A stretch of DNA of 64,000 nt, from the NCBI GenBank assembly GCA_964036045.1, contig OZ038378.1:147365611-147429610 (forward strand), written 5' to 3'. This DNA comes from Eutreptiella sp. 'Long Island Sound 2002' (lineage: Eukaryota > Euglenozoa > Euglenophyceae > Eutreptiales > Eutreptiaceae). Within the stretch, counting starts at the first letter, position 1; every line of letters begins with the position of its first letter. The notes below the pieces were generated by a model that was not told the origin of the DNA, did no database searches, and was given only the letters and a program-made list of their open reading frames with translations. The position numbers were made by a program, and so were the translations under genes. Shown here in pieces: positions 22,331 to 33,040 of the stretch.

Positions 22331-23260
22331 AGTTCCCTCCCTGAGGGTTCTCACTGAATTCCTCTCTGAGGGTCCTCAGTGAGTCCCCTCCCTGAGCGTT
22401 CTCACTGAGTCCCCTCCCTGAGGTTTCTCACTGAGTCTCCTCCCTGAGGGTTCTCACTGAGTCCCCTCCCTGAGGGTTCTCAGTGAGTTCCCTCCCTGAG
22501 GGTTCTCAGTGAGTCCCCTCTCTGAGGGTTCTCACTGAGTCCCCTCCCTGAGGGTTCTCAGTGAGTCCCCTCCCTGAGGTTTCTCACTGAGTCCCCTCCC
22601 TGAGGGTTCTCACTGAGTCCCCGCCCTGAGGGTTCTCAGTGAGTTCCCTCCCTAAGGGTTCTCAGTGAGTCCCCTCTCTGAGGGTTCTCACTGAGTCCCC
22701 TCCCTGAGGGTTCTCACTGAGTTCCCTCCCTGAGGGTCCTCAGTGAGTCCCCTCCCTGAGCGTTCTCACGGAGTCCCCTCCCTGAGGGTTCTCACTGAGT
22801 CCCTTCCCTGAGGTTTCTCACTGAGTCCCCTCCCTGAGGGTTCTCAGTGAGTTCCCTCCCTGAGGGTTCTCACTGAGTCCCCTCTCTGAGGGTTCTCACT
22901 GAGTCCCCTCCCTGAGGGTTCTCACTGAGTCCCCTCCCTGAGGTTTCTCACTGAGTCCCCTCCCTGAGGGTTCTCAGTGAGTCCCCTCCCTGAGGGTTCT
23001 CACTGAGTCCCCTCCCTGAGGGTTCTCACTGAGTCCCCGCCCTACGAGTTCTCACTGAGTCCCCTCCCTGAGGGTTCTCACTGAGTCCCCTCCCTGAGGG
23101 TTCTCACTGAGTCCCCTCCCTGAGGGTTCTCACTGAGTTCCCTCCCTGAGGGTTCTCAGTGAGTTCCCTCCCTGAGGGTTCTCAGTGAGTCCCCTCTCTG
23201 AGGGTTCTCACTGAGTCCCCTCCCTGAGGGTTCTCAGTGAGTCCCCTCCCTGAGGTTTCT
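22331..23260. repeat. Displaced copy of the 18.06-18.95 kb segment
   Basis: The GAATTC-bearing 25-bp monomer at 18,089 reappears at 22,356. The order after it is kept: GAGGGTCCTC, GAGCGTTCTC, GAGTCTCC, then GAGCGTTCTCACGGAG and a CCCTACG monomer (18,722 and 23,041). The offset is 4,267 bp at the first marker and 4,319 at the last, so two monomers were gained between them. The intervening DNA is the expanded 1,626-bp repeat. This segment therefore looks like the original flank pushed away by that expansion. Confidence 0.8.
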
Positions 23261-26200
23261 CACTGAGTCCCCTCCCTGAGGTTTCTCACTGAGTCCCCTC
23301 CCTGAGGGTTCTCACTGAGTCCCCTCCCTGAGGGTTCTCACTCAGTCCCCTCCCTGAGGGTTCTCAGTGAGTTCCCTCCCTGAGGGTTCTCAGTGAGTCC
23401 CCTCTCTGAGGGTTCTCACTGAGTCCCCTCCCTGAGGGTTCTCAGTGAGTCCCCTCCTTGAGGTTTCTCACTGAGTCCCCTCCCTGAGGGTTCTCACTGA
23501 GTCCCCGCCCTACGGGTTCTCACTGAGTCCCCTCCCTGAGGGTTCTCAGTGAGTGCCCTCCCTGAGGGTTCTCAGTGAGTTCCCTCCCTGAGGGTTCTCA
23601 GTGCGTCCCCTCTCTGAGGGTTCTCACTGAGTCCCCTCCCTGAGGGTTCTCACTGAGTCCCCTCCCTGAGGTTTCTCACTGAGTCCCCTCCCTGAGGGTT
23701 CTTACTGAGTCCCCTCCCTGAGAGTTCTCACTGAGTCCCCTCCCTGAGGGTTCTGACTGAGTCCCCTCCCTGAGAGTTCTCACTGAGTCCCCTCCCTGAG
23801 GGTACTCACTGAGTTCCCTCCCTGAGGGTTCTCGGTGAGTCCCCTCCCTGAGGGTTCTCAGTGAGTCCCCTCCCTGAGGGTTCTCAGTGATTCCCCTCCC
23901 TGAGGGTTCTCACTGAGTCCACTCCCTGAGGGTTCTCACTGAGTCCCCTCCCTGAGGGTTCTCACTGAGTCCCCTCCCTGAGGGTTCTCACTGAGTCCCC
24001 TCCCTGAGGGTTCTGACTGAGTCCCCTCCCTGAGAGTTCTCACTGAGTCCCCTCCCTGAGGGTTCTCACTGAGTCCACTCCCTGAGGGTTCTCGGTGAGT
24101 CCCCTCCCGGAGGGTTCTCAGTGAGTCCCCTACCTGAGGGTTCTCAGTGAGTCCCCTCCCTGAGGGTTCTCACTGAGTCCCCGCCCTGAGGGTTCTCACT
24201 GAGTCCCCTCCCTGAGGGTTCTCACTGAGTCCCCTCCCTGAGGGTTCTCACTGAGTCCACTCCCTGAGGGTTCTTCTTGAGTCCCCTCCCTGAGGGTTCT
24301 CACTGAGTTCCCTCCCTGAGGGTCCTCAGTGAGTCCCCTCCCTGAGCGTTCTCACGGAGTCCCCTCCCTGAGGGTTCTCACTGAGTCCCCTCCCTGAGGG
24401 TTCTCACTGAGTCCCCTCCCTGAGGGTTCTCACTGAGTTCCCTTTCTGAGAGTTCTCAGTGAGTCCCCTCCCTGAGGGTTCTCAGTTAGTCCCCTCCCTG
24501 AGGGTTCTCAGTGAGTCCCCTCCCTGAGGGTTCTCACTGAGTCCACTCCCTGAGGGTTCTTCTTGAGTCCCCTCCCTGAGGGTTCTCACTGAGTCCCCTC
24601 CCTGAGAGTTCTCATTGAGTCCCCTCCCTGGGGGTACTCACTGAGTTCCCTCCCTGAGGGTCCTCAGTGAGTCCCCTCCCTGAGCGTTCTCACTGAGTCC
24701 CCTCCCTGAGGGTTCTCACTGAGTCTCCTCCCTGAGGGTTCTCACTGAGTCCCCTCCCTGAGGGTTCTCAGTGAGTTCCCTCCCTGAGGGTTCTCAGTGA
24801 GTCCCCTCTCTGAGGGTTCTCACTGAGTCCCCTCCCTGAGGGTTCTCAGTGAGTCCCCTCCCTGAGGTTTCTCACTGAGTCCCCTCCCTGAGGGTTCTCA
24901 CTGAGTCCCCGCCCTGAGGGTTCTCACTGAGTCCCCTCCCTGAGGGTTCTCACTGAGTCCCCTCCCTGAGGGTACTCACTGAGTTCCCTCCCTGAGGGTC
25001 CTCAGCTAGTCCCCTCCGTGAGCGTTCTCACTGAGTCCCCTCCCTGAGGGTTCTCACTGAGTCTCCTCCCTGAGGGTTCTCACTGAGTCCCCTCCCTGAC
25101 GGTTCTCAGTGAGTTCTCTCCCTGAGGGTTCTCAGTGAGTCTGCTCCCTGAGGTTTCTCACTGAGTCCCCTCCCTGAGGGTTCTCACTGAGTCCCCTCTC
25201 TGAGGGTTTTCACTGAGTCCCCTCCCTGAGGGTTCTCACTGAGTTCCCTCCCTGAGGGTCCTCAGTGAGTCCCCTCCATGAGCGTTCTCACGGAGTCCCC
25301 TCCCTGAGGGTTCTCACTGAGTCCCCTCCCTGAGGGTTCTCACTGAGTCCCCTCCCTGAGGGTTCTCACTGAGTTCCCTTTCTGAGGGTTCTCAGTGAGT
25401 CCCCTCCCTGAGGGTTCTCACTGAGTCCCCTCCCTGAGGGTTCTCAGTGAGTCCCCTCCCTGAGGGTTCTCACTAAGTCCACTCCCTGAGGGTTCTTCTT
25501 GAGTCCCCTCCCTGAGGGTTCTCACTGAGTCCCCTCCCTGAGAGTTCTCATTGAGTCCCCTCCTTGAGGGTACTCACTGAGTTCCCTCCCTGAGGGTCCT
25601 CAGCGAGTCCCCTCCCTGAGGGTTCTCACTGAGTCCCCTCCCTGAGGGTTCTCACTGAGTCTCCTCCCTGAGGGTTCTCACTGAGTCCCCTCCCTGAGGG
25701 TTCTCAGTGAGTTCCCTCCCTGAGGGTTCTCAGTGAGTCCCCTCTCTGAGGGTTCTCACTGAGTCCCCTCCCTGAGGGTTCTCAGTGAGTCCCCTCCCTG
25801 AGGTTTCTCACTGAGTCCCCTCCCTGAGGGTTCTCACTGAGTCCCCGCCCTGAGGGTTCTCACTGAGTCCCCTCCCTGAGGGTTCTCACTGAGTCCCCTC
25901 CCTGAGGGTTCTCAGTGAGTTCCCTCCCTGAGGGTTCTCAGTGAGTCCCCTCTCTGAGGGTTCTCACTGAGTCCCCTCCCTGAGGGTTCTCAGTGAGTCC
26001 CCTCCCTGAGGTTTCTCACTGAGTCCCCTCCCTGAGGGTTCTCACTGAGTCCCCGCCCTACGGGTTCTCACTGAGTCCCCTCCCTGAGGGTTCTCACTGA
26101 GTCCCCTCCCTGAGGGTTCTCAGTGAGTTCCCTCCCTGAGGGTTCTCAGTGAGTCCCCTCTCTGAGGGTTCTCACTGAGTCCCCTCCCTGAGGGTTCTCA

Positions 26201-29200
26201 CTGAGTCCCCTCCCTGAGGTTTCTCACTGAGTCCCCTCCCTGAGGGTTCTCAGTGAGTCCCCTCCCTGAGGTTTCTCACTGAGTCCCCTCCCTGAGGGTT
26301 CTCACTGAGTCCCCGCCCTGAGGGTTCTCACTGAGTCCCCTCCCTGAGGGTTCTCACTGAGTCCCCTCCCTGAGGGTTCTCAGTGAGTTCCCTCCCTGAG
26401 GGTTCTCAGTGAGTCCCCTCCCTGAGGTTTCTCACTGAGTCCCCTCCCTGAGGGTTCTCAGTGAGTCCCCTCCCTGAGGTTTCTCACTGAGTCCCCTCCT
26501 TGAGGGTTCTCACTGAGTCCCCGCCCTGAGGGTTGTCACTGAGTCCCCTCCCTGAGGGTTCTCATTGAGTCCCCTCCCTGAGGGTTCTCAGTGAGTTCCC
26601 TCCCTGAGGGTTCTCAGTGAGTCCCCTCTCTGAGGGTTCTCACTGAGTCCCCTCCCTGAGGGTTCTCAGTGAGTCCCCTCCCTGAGGTTTCTCACTGAGT
26701 CCCCTCCCTGAGGGTTCTCACTGAGTCCCCGCCCTACGGGTTCTCACTGAGTCCCCTCCCTGAGGGTTCTCACTGAGTCCCCTCCCTGAGGGTTCTCAGT
26801 GAGTTCCCTCCCTGAGGGTTCTCAGTGAGTCCCCTCCCTGAGGTTTCTCACTGAGTCCCCTCCCTGAGGGTTCTCACTGAGTCCCCGCCCTGAGGGTTCT
26901 CACTGAGTCCCCTCCCTGAGGGTTCTCACTGAGTCCCCTCCCTGAGGGTTCTCAGTGAGTTCCCTCCCTGAGGGTTCACAGTGAGTCCCCTCCCTGAGGT
27001 TTCTCACTGAGTCCCCTCCCTGAGGGTTCTCAGTGAGTCCCCTCCCTGAGGTTTCTCACTGAGTCCCCTCCTTGAGGGTTCTCACTGAGTCCCCGCCCTG
27101 AGGGTTCTCACTGAGTCCCCTCCCTGAGGGTTCTCATTGAGTCCCCTCCCTGAGGGTTCTCAGTGAGTTCCCTCCCTGAGGGTTCTCAGTGAGTCCCCTC
27201 TCTGAGGGTTCTCACTGAGTCCCCTCCCTGAGGGTTCTCAGTGAGTCCCCTCCCTGAGGTTTCTCACTGAGTCCCCTCCCTGAGGGTTCTCACTGAGTCC
27301 CCTCCCTGAGGGTTTTCAGTGAGTTCCCTCCCTGAGGGTTCTCAGTGAGTCCCCTCTCTGAGGGTTCTCACTGAGTCCCCGCCCTGAGGGTTCTCAGTGA
27401 GTCCCCGCCCTGAGGGTTCTCACTGAGTCCCCTCCCTGAGGGTTCTCACTGAGTCCCCGCCCTGAGGGTTCTCACTGAGTCCCCTCCCTGAGGGTTCTCA
27501 CTGAGTCCCCTCCCTGAGGGTTCTCAGTGAGTTCCCTCCCTGAGGGTTCTCAGTGAGTCCCCTCTCTGAGGGTTCTCACTGAGTCCCCTCCCTGAGGGTT
27601 CTCACTGAGTCCCCTCCCTGAGGGTTCTCAGTGAGTTCCCTCCCTGAGGGTTCTCAGTGAGTCCCCTCTCTGAGGGTTCTCACTGAGTCCCCTCCCTGAG
27701 GGTTCTCAGTGAGTCCCCTCCCTGAGGTTTCTCACTGAGTCCCCTCCCTGAGGGTTCTCACTGAGTCCCCGCCCTACGGGTTCTCACTGAGTCCCCTCCC
27801 TGAGGGTTCTCAGTGAGTTCCCTCCCTGAGGGTTCTCACTGAGTTCCCTCCCTGAGGGTTCTCGGTGAGTCCCTCTCTGAGGGTTCTCAGTGAGTCCCCT
27901 CCCTGAGGTTTCTCACTGAGTCCCCTCCCTGAGGGTTCTCACTGAGTCCCCTCCCTGAGGGTTCTGACTGAGTCCCCTCCCTGAGAGTTCTCAGTGAGTC
28001 CCCTCCCTGAGGGTACTCACTGAGTTCCCTCCCTGAGAGTTCTCAGTGAGTCCCCTCCCTGAGGTTTTTCACTGAGTCCCCTCCCTGAGGGTTCTCACTG
28101 AGTCCCCGCCCTACGGGTTCTCACTGAGTCCCCTCCCTGAGGGTTCTCACTGAGTCCCCTCCCTGAGGGTTCTCAGTGAGTTCTCTCCCTGAGGGTTCTC
28201 AGTGAGTCCCCTCTCTGAGGGTTCTCACTGAGTCCCCTCCCTGAGGGTTCTCACTGAGTCCCCTCCCTGAGGTTTCTCACTGAGTCCCCTCCCTGAGGGT
28301 TCTCACTGAGTCCCCTCCCTGAGGGTTCTCACTGAGTCCCCTCCCTGAGGGTTCTGACTGAGTCCCCTCCCTGAGAGTTCTCAGTGAGTCCCCTCCCTGA
28401 GGGTACTCACTGAGTTCCCTCCCTGAGGGTTCTCGGTGAGTCCCCTCCCTGAGGGTTCTCAGTGAGTCCCCTCCCTGAGGGTTCTCAGTGAGTCCCCTCC
28501 CTGAGGGTTCTCACTGAGTCCACTCTCTAATGGTTTTTCTTGAGTCCCCTCCCTGAGGGTCCTCAGTGAGTCCCCTCCCTGAGCGTTCTCACGGAGTCCC
28601 CTCCCTGAGGGTTCTCACTGAGTCCCCTCCCTGAGGGTTCTCACTGAGTCCCCTCCCTGAGGGTTCTCACTGAGTTCCCTTTCTGAGGGTTCTCAGTGAG
28701 TCCCCTCCCTGAGGGTTCTCAGTGAGTCCCCTCCCTGAGGGTTCTCCTTGAGCCCCCTCCCTGAGGGTCCTCACTGAGTCCACTCCCTGAGGGTTCTCAC
28801 TGAGTCTCCTCCCTGAGGGTTCTCACTGAGTCCCCTCCCTGAGGGTTCTCAGTGAGTCCCCTCCCTGAGGGTTCTCAAAGAGTCCCCTCTCTGAGGGTTT
28901 TTCTTGAGTCCCCTCCCTGAGGGTTCTCACTGAGTTCCCTCCCTGAGGGTCCTCAGTGAGTCCCCTCCCTGAGCGTTCTCACGGAGTCCCCTCCCTGAGG
29001 GTTCTCACTGAGTCCCCTCCCTGAGGGTTCTCACTGAGTCCCCTCCCTGAGGGTTCTCACTGAGTTCCCTTTCTGAGGGTTCTCAGTGAGTCCCCTCCCT
29101 GAGGGTTCTCAGTGAGTCCCCTCCCTGAGGGTTCTCAGTGAGTCCCCTCCCTGAGGGTTCTCACTGAGTCCCCTCCCTGAGAGTTCTCATTGAGTCCCCT

Positions 29201-30640
29201 CCCTGAGGGTACTCACTGAGTTCCCTCCCTGAGGGTCCTCAGTGAGTCCCCTCCCTGAGCGTTCTCACTGAGTCCCCTCCCTGAGGGTTCTCACTGAGTC
29301 TCCTCCCTGAGGGTTCTCACTGAGTCCCCTCCCTGAGGGTTCTCAGTGAGTCCCCTCCCTGAGGGTTCTCAAAGAGTCCCCTCTCTGAGGGTTCTCACTG
29401 AGTCCCCTCCCTGAGGGTTCTCACTGAGTCCCCTCCCTGAGGTTTCTCACTGAGTCCCCTCCCTGAAGGTTCTCACTGAGTCCCCGCCCTGAGGGTTCTC
29501 ACTGAGTCCCCTCCCTGAGGGTTCTCACTGAGTCCCCTCCCTGAGGGTTCTCAGTGAGTTCCCTCCCTGAGGGTTCTCAGTGAGTCCCCTCTCTGAGGGT
29601 TCTCACTGAGTCCCCTCCCTGAGGGATCTCTGTGAGTCCCCTCCCTGAGGTTTCTCACCGAGTCCCCTCCCTGAGGGTTCTCACTGAGTCCCCGCCCTAC
29701 GGGTTCTCACTGAGTCCCCTCCCTGAGGGTTCTCACTGAGTCCCCTCCCTGAGGGTTCTCAGTGAGTTCCCTCCCTGAGGGTTCTCACTGAGTCCCCTCC
29801 CTGAGGTTTCTCACTGAGTCCCCTCCCTGAGGGTCCTCAGTGAGTCCCCTCCCTGAGCGTTCTCACGGAGTCCCCTACCTGAGGGTTCTCACTGAGTCCC
29901 CTCCCTGAGGGTTCTCACTGACTCCCCTCCCTGAGGGTACTCACTGAGTTCCCTCCCTGAGGGTTCTCGGTGAGTCCCCTCCCTGAGGGTTCTCAGTGAG
30001 TCCCCTCCCTGAGGGTTCTCAGTGAGTCCCCTCCCTGAGGGTTCTCACTGAGTCCACTCCCTGAGGGTTCTTCTTGAGTCCCCTCCCTGAGGGTTCTCAC
30101 TGAGTTCCCTCCCTGAGGGTCCTCAGTGAGTCCCCTCCCTGAGGGTTCTCAGTGAGTCCCCCCCCTGAGGGTTCTCACTGAGTCCACTCCCTGAGGGTTC
30201 TTCTTGAGTCCCCTCCCTGAGGGTTCTCACTGAGTTCCCTCCCTGAGGGTCCTCAGTGAGTCCACTCCCTGAGGGTTCTCAGTGAGTCCCCTCCCTGAGG
30301 GTTCTCATTGAGTTCCCTCCCTGAGGTTCCTCAGTGAGTCCCCTCCCTGAGCGTTCTCACGGAGTCCCCTCCCTGAGGGTTCTCACTGAGTCCCCTCCCT
30401 GAGGGTTCTCACTGAGTCCCCTCCCTGAGGGTTCTCACTGAGTTCCCTCCCTGAGGGTTCTTCTTGAGTCCCCTCCCTGAGGGTTCTCACTGAGTCCCCT
30501 CCCTGAGAGTTCTCATTCAGTCCCCTCCCTGAGGGTACTCACTGAGTTCCCTCCCTGAGGGTTCTCAGTGAGTCCCCTCCCTGAGGGTTCTCAGTGAGTC
30601 CCCTCCCTGAGGGTTCTCACTGAGTCCCCTCCTTGAGGGT
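23261..30640. repeat. GAGGTTTCTC-rich segment with several local HOR offsets
   Basis: The segment holds only 26-mers, with frequent G24 to T monomers (GAGGTTTCTC), CTCTCTGAG and TTCTTCTTGAG types. CCCCGCCC monomers are sparser here than in the first 16 kb. Local duplications: a 936-bp offset (GGTCCTCAGT 24,321 and 25,257; GAGTTCCCTTTC 24,435 and 25,371; GGTACT 24,633 and 25,569); a 572-bp offset (CCTCCTTGAG 26,495 and 27,067); a 676-bp offset for the CCTACGG marker (26,057 and 26,733); and a 390-bp offset (GAGTTCCCTTTC 28,672 and 29,062). All but one of the marker intervals read are whole multiples of 26 bp. CCTACGG also recurs at 27,773, 28,110 and 29,696. Confidence 0.85.
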
Positions 30641-33040
30641 TCTCACTGAGTTCCCTCCCTGAGGGTTCTCACTGAGTCCCCGCCCTGAGCGTTCTCACGG
30701 AGTCCCCTCCCTGAGGGCTCTCAGTGAGTCTCCTCCCTGAGGGTTCTCACTGAGTCCCCGCCCTGAGGGTTCTCACTGACTCCCCTCCCTGAGGGTTATC
30801 ACTGAGTCCCCGCCCTGAGGGTTCTCCTTGGGTACCCTCCCTGAGGGTTCTCACTGAGTCCCCTCCCTGATGGTTCTCAGTGAGTCCCCTCCCTGAGGGT
30901 TCTCACCGAGTCCCTGCCCTGAGGGTTGTCACTGAGTTCCCTCCCTGAGGGTTCTCAGTGAGTCCCCTCCCTGAGGGTTCTCACTGATCCCACTCCCCGA
31001 GGGTTCTCACTGAGTTCCCTCCCTGAGGGTTCTCACTGAGTCCCCTCCCTGAGGGTTATCATTGAGTCCCCTCCCTGAGGGTCCTCAGTGAGTCCCCTCC
31101 CAGAGGGTTCTCCTTGAGTCCCCGCCTTGAGGGTTCTCACTGAGTCCCCTCCCTGAGGGTTCTCAGTGAGTCCCCGCCCTGAGGGTACTCACTGAGTCCC
31201 CGCCCTGAGGGTTATCATTGAGTCCCCTCCCTGAGGGTTCTCAGTGAGTCCCCTCCCAGAGGGTTCTCCTTAAGTCCCCGCCCTGAGGGTTCTCACTGAG
31301 TCCCCTCCCTGAGGGTTCTCCTTGGCTACCCTCCCTGAGGATTCTCACTGAGTCCCCTCCCTGAGAGTTCTCACTGAGTCCCCTCCCTGAGGGTTCTCAG
31401 TGAGTCCCCTCCCAGAGGGTTCTCCTTGAGTCCCCGCCCTGAGGGTTCTCACTGAGTCCCCTCCCTGAGGGTTCTCACTGAGTCCCCTCCCTGAGAGTTC
31501 TCACTGAGTCCCCTCCCAGAGGGTTCTCACTGAGTCCGCGCCCTGAGGGTTCTCCTTGGGTACCCTCCCTGAGGCTTCTCACTGAGTCCCCTCCCTGAGG
31601 GTTCTCAGTGAGTCCCCTCCCTGAGGGTTCTCACTGAGTCCCCGCCCTGAGGGTTCTCACTGAGTTCCCTCCCTGAGGGTTCTCACTGAGTCCCCTCCCT
31701 GTGGGTTCTCCTTGAGTCCCCGCCCTGAGGGTTCTCACTGAGTCCCCTCCCTGAGGGTTCTCACTGAGTTCCCTCCCTGAGGGTTCTCACTGAGTCCCCT
31801 CCCTGAGGGTTATCATTGAGTCCCCTCCCTGAGGGTTCTCAGTGAGTCCCCTCCCAGAGGGTTCTCCTTGAGTCCCCGCCCTGAGGGTTCTCACTGAGTC
31901 CCCTCCCTGAGGGTTCTCACTGAGTCCCCTCCCTGAGGGTTCTCACTGAGTTCCCGCCCTGAGGGTTATCATTGAGTCCCCTCCCTGAGGGTTCTCAGCG
32001 AGTCCCCTCCCAGAGGGTTCTCCTTGAGTCCCCGCCCTGAGGGTTCTCACTGAGTCCCCTCCCTGAGGGTTCTCACTGAGTCCCCGCCCTGAGGGTTCCC
32101 ACTGAGTCCCCTCCCTGAGGGTTCTCACTGAGTCCCCGCCCTGAGTGTTCTCACTGAGTCCCCGCCCTGAGGGTTCTCAGTGAGTCCCCTCCCTGAGGGT
32201 TCTCACTGAGTTCCCTCCCTGAGGGTTCTCACTGAGTCCCCTCCTTGAGGGTTCTCACTGAGTCCCCGCCCTGAGGGTTCTCACTGAGTCCCCTCCCTGA
32301 GAGTTCTCACTGAGTCCCCTTCCTGAGGGTTCTCAGTGAGTCCCCTCCCTGAGGGTTCTCACTGAGTCCCCTCCCTGAGGGTTCTCACTGAGTCCCCTCC
32401 CTGAGGGTTCTCACTGAGTTTCCTCCCTGAGGGTTCTCACTGAGTCCCCTCCCTGAGGGTTCTTCTTGAGTCCCCTCCCAGAGGGTTCTCACTTAGTCCC
32501 CGCCCTGAGGGTTCTCATTGCGTCCCCTCCCTGAGGGTTCTCACTTAGTCCCCGCCCTGAGGGTTCTCACTGAGTTCCCTCCCTGAGTGTTCTCAGCTAG
32601 TCCCCCCCCTGAGGGTTCTCACTGAGTCCCCGCCCTGAGGGTTCTCACTGAGTCCCCTCCCTGAGGGTTCTCACTGAGTCCCCGCCCTGAGGGTTCTCAC
32701 TGAGTCCCCTCCCTGAGGGTTCTCACGGAGTCCCTGCCCTGAGGGTTATGAGTGAATCCCCGCCCTGAGGGTTCTCACTGAGTCCCCGCCCTGAGGGTTC
32801 TCACTGAGTCCCCTCCCTCAGGGTTCTCAGTGAGTCCCCGCCCTGAGGGTTCTCACTGAGTCCCCGCCCTGAGGGTTCTCACTGAGTCCCCTCACTGAGG
32901 GTTCTCACTGAGTCCCCTCCTTGAGGGTTCTCACTGAGTCCCCTCCCTGAGGGTTCTCAGTGAGTCCCCTCCCTGAGGGTTCTCCTTGACTCCCCTCCCT
33001 GAGGGTTCTCACTGAGTCCCCTCCCTGAGGGTTCTCAGTG
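30641..33040. repeat. Segment with GTTATCATTG four-monomer blocks
   Basis: A block of four to five monomers begins with GTTATCATTG, then CTCAGTGAG, CCCAGAGGG and CTCCTTGAG with CCCCGCCC. It starts at 31,055, 31,211, 31,809 and 31,965. The spacings are 156, 598 and 156 bp, so a 156-bp pair was itself duplicated 754 bp away. The same block order is found at 777 and 2,001. TTGGGTACCC and TTGGCTACCC monomers occur at about 30,830, 31,322 and 31,557. The remainder is ordinary 26-mers. CTTAG monomers appear near 32.5 kb. Confidence 0.85.

Noticed and set aside
31943-32128. Minus-strand 61-codon open frame, with similar frames at 39,638, 44,241, 54,483, 56,511, 59,164, 60,310, 61,923 and 63,067
   Set aside because: Sizes are set by the 78-bp codon cycle of the 26-mer and ends by its TGA. 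There is no coding bias, upstream signal or unique domain, so these are repeat by-products.
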